The notes under the pieces were generated by a model. The model searched no databases and was not told where the DNA came from. It saw only the letters and a list, made by a program, of their open reading frames with translations. DNA of 64,000 nt, taken from Halopseudomonas sp002296055 (GTDB taxonomy: Bacteria > Pseudomonadota > Gammaproteobacteria > Pseudomonadales > Pseudomonadaceae). Where the stretch lies: the NCBI RefSeq assembly GCF_050876985.1, contig NZ_JBPAPP010000001.1; one strand, given 5' to 3'. Shown one piece after another: positions 7,426 through 15,823 of this stretch. Position numbers and translations under genes: made by a program. The stretch's first letter is position 1; each line of letters starts with the position of its first letter.

Positions 7426-9047
7426 GCCTTGGCCTCACCGCGCGCTTCGTCGCGCAGCACGCGACGCAGCAGCTTGCCCACGGTGGACTTGGGCAGGTCA
7501 TCGCGAATCTCAACGTGCTTCGGAATCTTATAACCGGTCAGGTTCTCGCGGCAGTGGGCAATAATCGCCGCTTCATCCAGGGCGGCATCATTCAGGCTGA
7601 CAAAGATCTTGATCGCCTCGCCGGTGCGCTCGTCCGGCACACCCACCGCCACGCATTCACGGATACCCGCGTGGCGCATGACGGCGTCTTCCACATCATT
7701 GGGGTAGACGTTAAAGCCCGACACCAAAATCATGTCCTTCTTGCGATCTACCAGCTTGAGGAAGCCATCCTCATCGAGCACGCCCACATCACCGGTTTTC
7801 AGCCAGCCGTCCGCAGAGAAGGTCGCTGCGGTTTCATCCGGGCGGTGCCAGTAGCCCTGCATCACCTGCGGCCCCTTGATCAGCACTTCACCAGGCTCAC
7901 CACGCGGCGTCTCTTTGCCATCGTCATCGACCGTCTTGACCCAGGTATCAATCACCGGCTGACCGATAAAGCCTTCTTTATAAGGCGTCTTGGATGTCGA
8001 GGCGACCACCACCGGCGAGGTCTCGGTCAGGCCGTAGCCTTCACGCACCACGCTACCGGTGCGTGCCTGCCAGCGACGGGCAATCTCGGTATTAAGCGGC
8101 GCACCGCCAGAGTTGACCCATTTCAGCCGGCTGAAATCGACGCTGTCGAATTCGGGGTGGTTCATCAGCGACACAAACAGCGAGTTGATGCCGGTCAGCA
8201 GAGTGAAGGGGTGACGCTTGAGATCACCAATCAAGCCGTCCAGGTCACGCGGGTTGGTGATCAGGATGGTGTGAAAGCCGGTATAAACTGAGGCGATGCA
8301 GTTCGCGGTGAACGCGAAGATATGGTAAAGCGGCAACGGCGAAACACGCACTTCGCCGCCGTAAGTAACGTCACCTTCACGGAACACACTCATCGCCTGC
8401 AGCACGTTGCACAGGATATTGCGATGCGTGAGCATCGCGCCCTTGGATACGCCCGTGGTGCCGCCGGTGTACTGCAGCAGCGCCAGATCGTCGAGACCGC
8501 GCTCGGTTTCGATCGGCGGCAGCTCATCACCCAGGCGCAGCGCCTGCATGAAGCGCACCTCATCCGACTCACTGCTGTCGAACTGCGGATTGCTGTAGTC
8601 ATCCATGCTGGTGACGATCAGCGTCTCGATCTCGGTCGCGCCCTGAATCTTGCGCACCAGCGGGACCAGCTTGTCGAGCACCACCACAGCGCGTGCGCCG
8701 GAGTCGGCGAACTGGTGGCGGGTCTCGTGGTAGGTGTACTGGGGGTTGGTGTTGACGATCACCAGGCCGGCGCGCAGCGCGCCAAAGATGGCGATGGTGT
8801 ATTGCAGCAGGTTGGGCAGCTGAATCGCCAGCCGGTCGCCCGGCTCGAGACCGGCATGCTGGCGCAGATAGCGGGCAAAGGCGTCGGCACGGCCGCGCAG
8901 CTGGTTAAAGGTCAGAGTGTCGGCACCACAGGAAAACGCCGGCTGGTCGCCGTAACGGTTACAGGACCGATCGAGAATATCGAAGATGGTGGTATGACCC
9001 AGTTCGGCCAGCTGCGAGCTGACGGCGTACTGCTCAGGTGTAGACAT
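7422..9047 (-). CDS. Long-chain-fatty-acid-CoA ligase (FadD-like)
   Basis: This adenylate-forming enzyme activates a carboxylic acid with ATP and CoA. The P-loop-like motif YTGGTTGVSKGAMLTH lies near residue 205. GYGLTETSPVV (near 340), GWLKTGDVGVLDEDGFLKLV and KSTVGKLLRR, with the catalytic Lys near the C-terminus, complete the family signature. The length of 541 residues fits FadD-type ligases. I chose the ATG at 9047, preceded by GAGGTTGAG, over an extension to 9098, because the extension would run through the inverted repeat at 9072-9088. It forms an operon with the crotonase gene and is divergent from the IclR-type regulator. Confidence 0.9.
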   Translation of the reverse strand: MSTPEQYAVSSQLAELGHTTIFDILDRSCNRYGDQPAFSCGADTLTFNQLRGRADAFARYLRQHAGLEPGDRLAIQLPNLLQYTIAIFGALRAGLVIVNTNPQYTYHETRHQFADSGARAVVVLDKLVPLVRKIQGATEIETLIVTSMDDYSNPQFDSSESDEVRFMQALRLGDELPPIETERGLDDLALLQYTGGTTGVSKGAMLTHRNILCNVLQAMSVFREGDVTYGGEVRVSPLPLYHIFAFTANCIASVYTGFHTILITNPRDLDGLIGDLKRHPFTLLTGINSLFVSLMNHPEFDSVDFSRLKWVNSGGAPLNTEIARRWQARTGSVVREGYGLTETSPVVVASTSKTPYKEGFIGQPVIDTWVKTVDDDGKETPRGEPGEVLIKGPQVMQGYWHRPDETAATFSADGWLKTGDVGVLDEDGFLKLVDRKKDMILVSGFNVYPNDVEDAVMRHAGIRECVAVGVPDERTGEAIKIFVSLNDAALDEAAIIAHCRENLTGYKIPKHVEIRDDLPKSTVGKLLRRVLRDEARGEAKA

Positions 9048-9071
9048 CTCAACCTCTTTTTTTGAACTATT

Positions 9072-9088
9072 GTTTTGCACTGCGAAAC
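9072..9088. promoter_or_regulatory. Candidate IclR-type operator, copy 2
   Basis: GTTTTGCACTGCGAAAC forms the inverted repeat GTTTTGC-N3-GCGAAAC, 25 bases upstream of the ligase ATG in the 256-base divergent region shared with the IclR-type gene. It runs into AAACGAAATACC, which is also found at 1915-1926. It would suit repression of the ligase operon and perhaps autoregulation. Confidence 0.65.
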
Positions 9089-9303
9089 GAAATACCAAAA
9101 AGATGCTATTCTATTCGAGGGTGACTGTGCAATGATCGAGACACTTGCTACAGCGCCCGTTAACAAAACAGCAACACAGCGCCGCTGTATCACTGTGCAG
9201 AACGCCTGATCGTGCTATCGTTCCGCGCTCTGACAACAACAATAAAGAAAGCATCGAATCACATCGGCCGCACCCTCCGATGCGCCACAAGGTATACAAC
9301 CCA

Positions 9304-10101
9304 ATGAAAGATGAGTTGGAAGCAGCAGTACAGGACACTCCCCCCGCCAAGGATCGCAAGTTCGTTGAAGCGCTGTCTCGTGGGTTGGACGTCTTACGCG
9401 CCTTCAGCCAGGGTTCAGTGGTCATGGGCAACCAGGATATCGCCCGCATTACCGGTCTGCCCAAGCCGACCGTCTCGCGCATGACCTACACCCTGACCAA
9501 GCTCGGTTACCTGAGCTACTCCACCCAGCTGGAAAAATATCAGCTCGACTCGGGCGTACTGGCGCTCGGTTACGCCTACGTGTCCAACCTGCGCGTACGC
9601 CAGCTGGCCAAGCCCTATCTGGACGAGTTCGCCCGCAACACCAACACCTCAGTTGGCCTGACCTGCCGCGACCGACTGTCGATGATCTACGTCGAAAACT
9701 GCCGCCCGTCGGAATCCACCTCCCTGCGCATGGATGTGGGTGAGCGCCTGCCGTTGGCCACCACCGCTGCCGGCCGGGCCTACCTGGCTGCCATGAAGGA
9801 AGACGAGCGCAGCCACCTGCTCGACGCCATCAAGGCCCGCAACCCGGACACCTGGACGGAGCTGTACGCCTCCCTGCAGCGCAGCTTCGCCGAATATCAG
9901 GACCAGGGCTTCTGCCTCTCGCTTGGCGATTGGGACCGCAACGTCAACGCCGCCGGCGTGCCCCTACACCTGCAGGACGGCAGCCTGATGGTCCTCACCT
10001 GCGGCGCCCCGTCCTATCTGGTCTCTGAAGAACGCGTCAAAAACCAGCTCGCCCACCAGCTGGCCATGCTGGCACGGGATATCGAGCGGCTGGGGGTTTG
10101 A
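9304..10101 (+). CDS. IclR-family transcriptional regulator
   Basis: With the ATG at 9304 the protein is 265 residues, typical for IclR regulators. The N-terminal winged helix-turn-helix is visible in SRGLDVLRAFSQGS followed by NQDIARITGLPKPTVSRMTY, with the recognition helix at KPTVSRMTYTLTKLGYL. The C-terminal effector domain contains LRMDVGERLPLATTAAGRAY, a stretch typical of PcaR/PobR-like members. An upstream extension to 9145 is open but gives an unlikely low-complexity N-terminus. The gene is divergent from the acyl-CoA ligase and precedes the FadB-like operon. It is the likely local regulator of these acyl-CoA genes, possibly sensing an acyl-CoA or a free acid. That role is inferred from position and from the repeated operator motif. 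Confidence 0.88.
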   Translation: MKDELEAAVQDTPPAKDRKFVEALSRGLDVLRAFSQGSVVMGNQDIARITGLPKPTVSRMTYTLTKLGYLSYSTQLEKYQLDSGVLALGYAYVSNLRVRQLAKPYLDEFARNTNTSVGLTCRDRLSMIYVENCRPSESTSLRMDVGERLPLATTAAGRAYLAAMKEDERSHLLDAIKARNPDTWTELYASLQRSFAEYQDQGFCLSLGDWDRNVNAAGVPLHLQDGSLMVLTCGAPSYLVSEERVKNQLAHQLAMLARDIERLGV

Positions 10102-10118
10102 CCCCAGCGGCAAGCCAC

Positions 10119-10228
10119 AAGCTGCAAGCTTCAAGCGGCAAGAAAAACCCGGACCTGTGTGAGCCGGGTTTTTTGTGCCCGCCTGAAACAGCGTCTCCTT
10201 CGGTTCGGGGTTCGCTTGCGGCTTGCGA
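10119..10228. repeat. Nested inverted repeat with terminator after iclR-type gene
   Basis: The left arm, containing AAGCTGCAAGCTTCAAGC (about 10119-10142), and the right arm GCTTGCGGCTTGCGA (about 10214-10228) belong to the same repeat family as those at 4700, 16771 and 49049. Complementarity here is imperfect. The arms enclose the terminator at 10143-10175. Confidence 0.65.
10143..10175 (+). terminator. Rho-independent terminator of iclR-type gene
   Basis: AAAAACCCGG, a loop of about ten bases, then CCGGGTTTTTTG. A GC stem flanked by A and T runs is a canonical terminator that could work on either strand. Confidence 0.85.
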
Positions 10229-10230
10229 CT

Positions 10231-10272
10231 GTGATGAATCTGGCCCGCGCTAGCGCGGGCCAGATTCATCAC
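10231..10272. repeat. 42-base perfect palindrome
   Basis: Positions 10231-10251 (starting GTGATGAATCTGG) are exactly complementary in reverse to 10252-10272 (ending CCAGATTCATCAC), with no central spacer. It lies between the iclR-type terminator and the promoter of the FadB-like gene. There is no T run, so a plain terminator role is doubtful. It could be a protein-binding or cruciform site, or an RNA hairpin. Confidence 0.85.
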
Positions 10273-10333
10273 CTTAACTAATAAACCTCCATTTCCCCCG
10301 CTCGGGGCATCGACAAGCGGTTTTATTTTTTGT

Positions 10334-10378
10334 ATTTTGCCTAGCGAAACATGATTCCGCTATTTCGCTTAGTGAAAC
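10334..10378. promoter_or_regulatory. Two tandem candidate IclR-type operators, copies 3 and 4
   Basis: ATTTTGCCTAGCGAAAC (10334-10350) and ATTTCGCTTAGTGAAAC (10362-10378) are two copies of the inverted repeat with centres 28 bases apart. They end 29 bases before the ATG of the FadB-like gene. Paired sites with near-integral helical spacing suggest cooperative binding. The regulator is inferred to be the adjacent IclR protein. Confidence 0.65.
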
Positions 10379-10407
10379 ACACCCAACAATACAGACGGAG
10401 ATTCAGC

Positions 10408-12501
10408 ATGTCTGATGTGGTCACTCTGGAACGGAAAGGCGCCATTGCGGTCGTCACCGTCAACAACCCGCCGGTCAATGCGCTAGGCATCGCTGTACGC
10501 GAAGGCCTGCAGAACAGCTTCAGCGCTGCCGAGGCCGATCCCGAGGTCAAGGCCGTCGTTCTGGTCTGTGAAGGCGCAACCTTCATGGCCGGTGCCGACA
10601 TCAAGGAATTCGGCAAGCCGCCGAAGGAGCCGAGTCTGCCGGAAGTGGTCAACGGCATTGAGGCCTGCAGCAAGCCGAGCGTTGCCGTGATCCACGGTAC
10701 TGCCCTGGGCGGCGGCCTGGAAGTCGCCGTCAGCTGCCACTACCGCATCGCCGTCAAGAGCGCCAAGGTAGGTCTGCCAGAAGTGAAGCTGGGCCTGCTG
10801 CCGGGCGCTGGCGGTACTCAGCGTCTGCCCCGTCTGGTCGGCGTCGCCAAAGCACTGGACATGATCGTCAGCGGCGCCCCCATCAGCGCCACCGAAGCCA
10901 ATCAGCTGGGTGTGATCGACGAACTGGTCGAGGGTGATCTGACTACCGCCGGCATCGCCTTCGCCGAAAAACTGCTGGCCGAGGGCAAGGGCCCGCGCCG
11001 CACCGGCGAGCGCACCGACAAGCTGGAAGGCGCAGACAACGCAGGCGCCGTGGCTGCCAAGCGCGCCGAGATCGAGAAAAAGACCCCGGGTCTGTTCTCT
11101 CCCCAGCGCTGCGTATCCGCTGTTGAAGCCGCCTTCGCCCTGCCGCTGGCAGAGGGCCTGAAGCGCGAGCGCGAACTGTTCGGCGAGTGCCTGGTTTCCC
11201 CGCAGCGCGCCGCGCTGGTCCACGCTTTCTTCTCCGAGCGTCAGGCCTCCAAGATCAACGACCTGCCCAAAGACACCCCGGTACGCGACGTCAAGTCGGC
11301 TGCTGTCATCGGTGGCGGCACCATGGGCGTCGGCATTGCCATTTGCTTCGCCAACGCCGGCATCCCGGTCAAGATCCTGGAAATCAGCTCAGAGGCCCGC
11401 GACAAGGCCCTTGAGCGTGCCCGCGACACCTACGGCATGAGCGTCAAGCGCGGCAGCCTGACCCAGGACGCGCTGGAACAACGCATGACCCTGATCAGCG
11501 GCGTGACCGATTATGCCGATCTGTCCGACGTCGACGTTGTGGTCGAAGCCGTGTTCGAAGAGATGGGCGTCAAGCAGAAGGTGTTCGAAGCACTGGATGC
11601 CAACTGCAAGCCGGGCGCTATCCTCGCCTCCAACACCAGCTCGCTGGATCTGAACGCGATTGCTCAGTTCACCAAGCGTCCGCAGGACGTGGTTGGTCTG
11701 CACTTCTTCAGCCCGGCCAACGTCATGCGCCTGCTGGAAGTGGTGCGTGGCGAGAAGACCGCCAACGACGTGCTGGCCACCGCCATGGCGATCGGCAAGA
11801 AGCTGAAGAAAGTCTCGGTGCCGGTTGGCGTCTGCGACGGCTTTGTCGGCAACCGCATGGTGTTCCAGTACGGTCGCGAATCCGAGTTTCTGCTGGAAGA
11901 AGGCGGCACACCGGAGCAGATCGACGGCGCGCTGCGCAAGTTCGGTCTGGCCATGGGCCCGTTCGCCATGCGCGACCTCTCTGGTCTGGACATCGGCCTG
12001 GCTATCCGCACCCGTCAGCGTCAAACCCTGCCGGCCGAATTCAAACTGCCGGTGGTACTGGACAAGATGGCCGAAGCCGGCCTGCTGGGTCAGAAGACCG
12101 GCAAAGGCTTCTACGTTTACGAGAAGGGCTCGCGCACCCCGCTGCCCAACCCGGAGCTGCCGGCCATCATGGAAGCTGCTTCCAAGGAGCAGGGCATCGA
12201 GCGTCGTGAGCTGAGCGATGAGTACATCATTGAGCGCACCATCTACGCCCTGATCAACGAAGGCGCCAAGATTCTCGAGGAAGGCATCGCCCAGCGTGCC
12301 AGCGATATCGACGTCATCTACCTGAACGGTTACGGTTTCCCGGCTTATCAGGGTGGCCCGATGTTCTATGCTGACGCGGTCGGCCTGGATCGCGTATACG
12401 CCCGCATCTGCGAATTCCACGAGCAACACGGCGCCTGGTGGAAACCGGCCGCCCTGCTGGAAAAACTGGCCAAGGAAGGGCGCAAGTTCGCCGACCTGTG
12501 A
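10408..12501 (+). CDS. Bifunctional enoyl-CoA hydratase / 3-hydroxyacyl-CoA dehydrogenase (FadB/FadJ-like)
   Basis: The 697-residue fusion catalyses the two middle steps of beta-oxidation. The N-terminal crotonase part has GATFMAGADIKEFG and GTALGGGLEVAVSCHYRIA as oxyanion segments, then LPEVKLGLLPGAGGTQRL with a catalytic Glu. The dehydrogenase part begins with AAVIGGGTMGVGIAICFANA (near residue 300) and has LHFFSPANVMRLLEVV with the catalytic His. A second C-terminal domain follows near ELSDEYIIERTIYALINEGA. I chose the ATG at 10408 with CGGAG upstream. A longer start at 10351 would lie inside the operator region. It heads a series with two acyl-CoA dehydrogenases. It looks like the peroxisomal-type multifunctional enzyme, somewhat shorter than FadB. 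Confidence 0.9.
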   Translation: MSDVVTLERKGAIAVVTVNNPPVNALGIAVREGLQNSFSAAEADPEVKAVVLVCEGATFMAGADIKEFGKPPKEPSLPEVVNGIEACSKPSVAVIHGTALGGGLEVAVSCHYRIAVKSAKVGLPEVKLGLLPGAGGTQRLPRLVGVAKALDMIVSGAPISATEANQLGVIDELVEGDLTTAGIAFAEKLLAEGKGPRRTGERTDKLEGADNAGAVAAKRAEIEKKTPGLFSPQRCVSAVEAAFALPLAEGLKRERELFGECLVSPQRAALVHAFFSERQASKINDLPKDTPVRDVKSAAVIGGGTMGVGIAICFANAGIPVKILEISSEARDKALERARDTYGMSVKRGSLTQDALEQRMTLISGVTDYADLSDVDVVVEAVFEEMGVKQKVFEALDANCKPGAILASNTSSLDLNAIAQFTKRPQDVVGLHFFSPANVMRLLEVVRGEKTANDVLATAMAIGKKLKKVSVPVGVCDGFVGNRMVFQYGRESEFLLEEGGTPEQIDGALRKFGLAMGPFAMRDLSGLDIGLAIRTRQRQTLPAEFKLPVVLDKMAEAGLLGQKTGKGFYVYEKGSRTPLPNPELPAIMEAASKEQGIERRELSDEYIIERTIYALINEGAKILEEGIAQRASDIDVIYLNGYGFPAYQGGPMFYADAVGLDRVYARICEFHEQHGAWWKPAALLEKLAKEGRKFADL

Positions 12502-12510
12502 TGAATCAGT

Positions 12511-12534
12511 ACGGTCAGCCCGCGGGCTGACCGT
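12511..12534. repeat. 24-base perfect palindrome after the FadB-like gene
   Basis: Positions 12511-12522 (ACGGTCAGCCCG) and 12523-12534 (CGGGCTGACCGT) are exact reverse complements without a spacer. The palindrome starts nine bases after the stop and ends 30 bases before the next ATG. As RNA it would be a stem of about ten pairs. Without a U run it may attenuate or stabilise the operon message rather than stop it. Confidence 0.75.
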
Positions 12535-12564
12535 CGGATACCCGTATTACAACGAGGAACCACA

Positions 12565-13761
12565 ATGGAAATCCATTATTCTCCCGAACAGCTCGCCTTC
12601 CGCGATGAAGTGCGTGACTTTCTGAAGCAGGAACTGCCTGCCGACATCGCTGCCAAGGTCAAACTGGGCAAGCACCTGCACAAAGCCGATCACGAACGCT
12701 GGCAGAAAATCCTGTCCAAGCGCGGCTGGTACGCGCCGGGCTGGCCGGTCGAGCACGGTGGCACCACCTGGGGCCCGATCGAGAAGCACATCTTTGACGA
12801 AGAGTCCGCCGCCGCTGGCGCACCGCGTCTGGTGCCGTTCGGTGTCAACATGGTTGCCCCGGTTATCATCAAGTTCGGTAGCGAAGAGCAGAAAGCCACC
12901 TACCTGCCGCGCATCCTCGACGGCACCGACTGGTGGTGTCAGGGTTACTCCGAGCCGGGCGCCGGTTCCGACCTGGCCTCGCTGAAGACCCGCGCCGTGC
13001 GCGATGGCGATCACTACATCGTCAACGGTCAGAAAACCTGGACCACCCTGGGCCAGCACGCCAACTGGATCTTCTGTCTGGTGCGTACCGACCCCGAAGC
13101 CCAGCAGCAGCGTGGCATCTCCTTCCTGCTGATCGACATGGCGACCCCGGGTATCACCGTTCGCCCGATCATCACCCTGGACGGCGACCACGAAGTCAAC
13201 GAAGTCTTCTTTGACGACGTCAAGGTACCGGTCGAGAACCTGGTTGGCGAAGAGAACAAGGGCTGGACCTGTGCCAAGTACCTGCTGACCCACGAGCGTA
13301 CCGGCCTGGCGGGTATCGGTGCGTCCAAGGCTGCACTGACCAACCTCAAGCGCATCGCCTCCAAGCAGCAGAAGAACGGCAAGCCGCTGCTGGAAGATAG
13401 CCTGTTCCGCAGCCAGATCGCCGAAGTTGAAATGTCGCTGATGGCCGCTGAAATGAGCACCCTGCGTATTGTCGCAGCCGCTTCCGAAGGTGGCGTACCG
13501 GGCTCCGAGAGCTCCATCCTGAAGGTACAAGGTACTGAAATCCGTCAGGCGATCACTCACCTGATGCGCAAGGCGCTGGGTCCGTACGCCCTGCCCTTCC
13601 TGCCGGAAGAGCTGGACCTGGACTTCGACGGCGAGCTGCTGGTTGACGACTACGCGGCCTCCCCGGCCTCGCAGTACTTCAACATGCGCAAACTGTCGAT
13701 CTTCGGTGGATCCAACGAGATCCAGAAGAACATCGTCTCGAAAATGATTCTTGAGCTCTGA
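12565..13761 (+). CDS. Acyl-CoA dehydrogenase (first of pair)
   Basis: This FAD-dependent dehydrogenase introduces the alpha-beta double bond into acyl-CoA and passes electrons to ETF. Its 398 residues and motifs fit the family: CQGYSEPGAGSDLASLKTRA, around residue 130, for FAD and substrate binding, then YIVNGQKTWTTLGQHANWIF, and KLSIFGGSNEIQKNIVSKMI at the C-terminus, with the typical GGSNEIQ flavin contact. A clear ribosome-binding site (ACGAGGAAC) precedes the ATG. The second dehydrogenase follows after 11 bases, so the two are co-translated and may act as partners, as in heteromeric FadE-like pairs. Confidence 0.92.
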   Translation: MEIHYSPEQLAFRDEVRDFLKQELPADIAAKVKLGKHLHKADHERWQKILSKRGWYAPGWPVEHGGTTWGPIEKHIFDEESAAAGAPRLVPFGVNMVAPVIIKFGSEEQKATYLPRILDGTDWWCQGYSEPGAGSDLASLKTRAVRDGDHYIVNGQKTWTTLGQHANWIFCLVRTDPEAQQQRGISFLLIDMATPGITVRPIITLDGDHEVNEVFFDDVKVPVENLVGEENKGWTCAKYLLTHERTGLAGIGASKAALTNLKRIASKQQKNGKPLLEDSLFRSQIAEVEMSLMAAEMSTLRIVAAASEGGVPGSESSILKVQGTEIRQAITHLMRKALGPYALPFLPEELDLDFDGELLVDDYAASPASQYFNMRKLSIFGGSNEIQKNIVSKMILEL

Positions 13762-13772
13762 GGAGGCCGACC

Positions 13773-14906
13773 GTGGATTTCAAACTGACTGAAGAGCAGC
13801 AGATGCTCAAAGAAACCGCTGAACGCCTGGTTCGCGACGTTTACGATTTCGAAAGCCGCAACAAATTCAGCGAAAGCGAAGCCGGTTTCAGCACCGCCTT
13901 CTGGCAGCAGCTGGGCGAGCTGGGCCTGACCGCCATCCCCTTCTCCGAGGAGCTGGGCGGCTTTGGCGGCGGCGGCGTAGAAACCATGCTGATCATGGAA
14001 CAACTGGGCAAGGGCATCTGCCTTGAGCCCTACATGGAGTCGGTCATCCTGGCCGGCGGCCTGATCGGCCAGCTGGGCAGCGATGCCCAGAAAGAAGAAC
14101 TGCTGGGAGGCATCGCCACCGGTGAGCTGCAAGCTGCCGTTGCACTGGACGAGCTGAACAGCCACTACGACCTGGCCAGCGTCACCACTACCGCTACCGA
14201 ACAGGGCGGCAGCTGGAGCCTGAGCGGTCGCAAAGGTGTGGTCATCGGCGGCCAAACCGCTGGCAAGATCCTGGTATCGGCGCGCACCGCCGGCAACAGC
14301 CGTGACGAGCAAGGCATCAGCCTGTTCGTGGTTGACCCGAACGCAGCTGGCGTAACCCGCCGCGTTTACGCCACCGTTGACGGTCGCAAAGCCTGCGAGC
14401 TGTTCCTGGACAACGCCCAGGGCGAGCTGCTGGGCGAAGCCGGCAACGCCTTTGATGCCATCCGCTACCAGAGCGGTCGTGCCATCGCGGCCCTGTGTGC
14501 TGAGGCCGTTGGCGCCATGCGCACTGCCTGCGACCTGACCCTGGACTACCTGAAGACTCGCAAGCAGTTCGGCGTGCCGATCGGTAAGTTCCAGGTACTG
14601 CAGCACCGCATGGTCGACATGATCAGCGAGCTGGAACGTGCCACCTCCATGGCCATTCTGGCCGCTTGTCTGGCCGACGACGAAGACAGCGCCGAGCGCA
14701 GCGCCAAGCTGGCTGCGGCCAAGTTCATCGTCAACCGCGCAGGCCGCTACGTGGCCGAGCAGTGCATCCAGCTGCATGGCGGCATCGCCATGACCTGGGA
14801 ATACAACGGCGCGCACTACGCCAAGCGCCTGGTCATGATCAGCCACCAGTTCGGTGATGACGACCACCACCTGGAAGCCTACGCCGCCCAACTGGGCGCC
14901 GCGTAA
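13773..14906 (+). CDS. Acyl-CoA dehydrogenase (second of pair)
   Basis: The 377-residue acyl-CoA dehydrogenase is the partner of the previous gene. It starts with MDFKLTEEQQMLKETAERLV, a typical family N-terminus. GIAMTWEYNGAHYAKRLVMI, near the C-terminus, replaces the usual GG-x-G-x-x-E-x region. The central region lacks the clear YSEPGAGSDLAS-type motif seen in its neighbour (here LDELNSHYDLASVTTTAT), so one subunit may have lost full activity and serve in a heteromer. The start is GTG at 13773 with a near-perfect AGGAGG overlapping the previous gene's end. A strong terminator follows at 14919. Confidence 0.88.
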   Translation: MDFKLTEEQQMLKETAERLVRDVYDFESRNKFSESEAGFSTAFWQQLGELGLTAIPFSEELGGFGGGGVETMLIMEQLGKGICLEPYMESVILAGGLIGQLGSDAQKEELLGGIATGELQAAVALDELNSHYDLASVTTTATEQGGSWSLSGRKGVVIGGQTAGKILVSARTAGNSRDEQGISLFVVDPNAAGVTRRVYATVDGRKACELFLDNAQGELLGEAGNAFDAIRYQSGRAIAALCAEAVGAMRTACDLTLDYLKTRKQFGVPIGKFQVLQHRMVDMISELERATSMAILAACLADDEDSAERSAKLAAAKFIVNRAGRYVAEQCIQLHGGIAMTWEYNGAHYAKRLVMISHQFGDDDHHLEAYAAQLGAA

Positions 14907-14918
14907 GCTGCCAGACCA

Positions 14919-14957
14919 CCGGAATGGCGCCAATCGGTCGCCATTCCGGCATTTTTG
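14919..14957 (+). terminator. Terminator of the acyl-CoA dehydrogenase operon
   Basis: CCGGAATGGCG (14919-14929) and CGCCATTCCGG (14939-14949) form a perfect 11-bp stem, followed by CATTTTTG. Confidence 0.88.
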
Positions 14958-15071
14958 TCCAGCATAGCGACAATTTATACTTCCGGGCGTCCCATCTGCC
15001 CGGTATCCTAGGCACCCCTTTTAACGTCGTGCGCCTGCGGGCGTCTCAAGACTTGTGGAGGACTAACGTCC

Positions 15072-15821
15072 ATGAAAATCCTCGTTGCCGTTAAGCGCGT
15101 GGTCGATTACAACGTCAAGGTTCGCGTCAAGGCCGATAATTCCGGTGTTGATCTGGCCAACGTCAAGATGTCGATGAACCCCTTCTGCGAGATCGCCGTA
15201 GAAGAAGCTGTCCGCCTGAAAGAAAAGGGCGTAGCCACCGAAATCGTCGCTGTCACTGTCGGCCCGACTGCCGCCCAGGAACAACTGCGCACCGCCCTGG
15301 CACTGGGCGCCGACCGCGCTGTTCTGGTTGAGTCCGCAGACGATCTGAGCTCCCTGGCCATCGCCAAGGCGCTGAAAGCTGTTGTTGATAAAGAGCAGCC
15401 GCAACTGGTCATCCTCGGCAAGCAAGCCATCGACTCCGACAACAACCAGACCGGCCAGATGCTGGCTGCACTGTCTGGCTACGCTCAGGGCACCTTTGCC
15501 TCTGAAGTCGCCGTTGAAGGCGACAGCGTCAAGGTCACCCGTGAAATCGACGGCGGTCTGCAGACCGTTGCTCTGAAGCTGCCGGCCATTGTTACCACTG
15601 ACCTGCGTCTGAACGAGCCGCGCTACGCGTCGCTGCCGAACATCATGAAGGCCAAGAAGAAGCCGCTGGAAACCCTCAAGCCGGAAGACCTGGGCGTGAG
15701 CACTGCCTCCACCGTCTCCACCCTGAAGGTTGAAGCCCCGGCTGCCCGCAGCGCTGGCATCAAGGTCAAGAGCGTTGACGAGCTGGTCGACAAACTGAAG
15801 AACGAAGCCAAGGTGATCTGA
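15072..15821 (+). CDS. etfB: Electron transfer flavoprotein beta subunit
   Basis: EtfB is the small subunit of the FAD/AMP-containing carrier that takes electrons from acyl-CoA dehydrogenases to ETF-ubiquinone oxidoreductase. The N-terminus MKILVAVKRVVDYNVKVRVK and the segment SMNPFCEIAVEEAVRLKEKG are diagnostic. LGKQAIDSDNNQTGQMLA (near residue 120) is the AMP/FAD contact region, and LPAIVTTDLRLNEPRYASLP is the family signature. The 249 residues are full length. GTGGAGG stands before the ATG and etfA follows after two bases. The position right behind two acyl-CoA dehydrogenases fits its role. Confidence 0.96.
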   Translation: MKILVAVKRVVDYNVKVRVKADNSGVDLANVKMSMNPFCEIAVEEAVRLKEKGVATEIVAVTVGPTAAQEQLRTALALGADRAVLVESADDLSSLAIAKALKAVVDKEQPQLVILGKQAIDSDNNQTGQMLAALSGYAQGTFASEVAVEGDSVKVTREIDGGLQTVALKLPAIVTTDLRLNEPRYASLPNIMKAKKKPLETLKPEDLGVSTASTVSTLKVEAPAARSAGIKVKSVDELVDKLKNEAKVI

Positions 15822-15823
15822 AC

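Noticed and set aside
10351..10407. Longer N-terminus of the FadB-like protein starting at 10351
   Set aside because: The extension would be coded inside the tandem operator region and has no ribosome-binding site. The ATG at 10408 has one and matches the family N-terminus.
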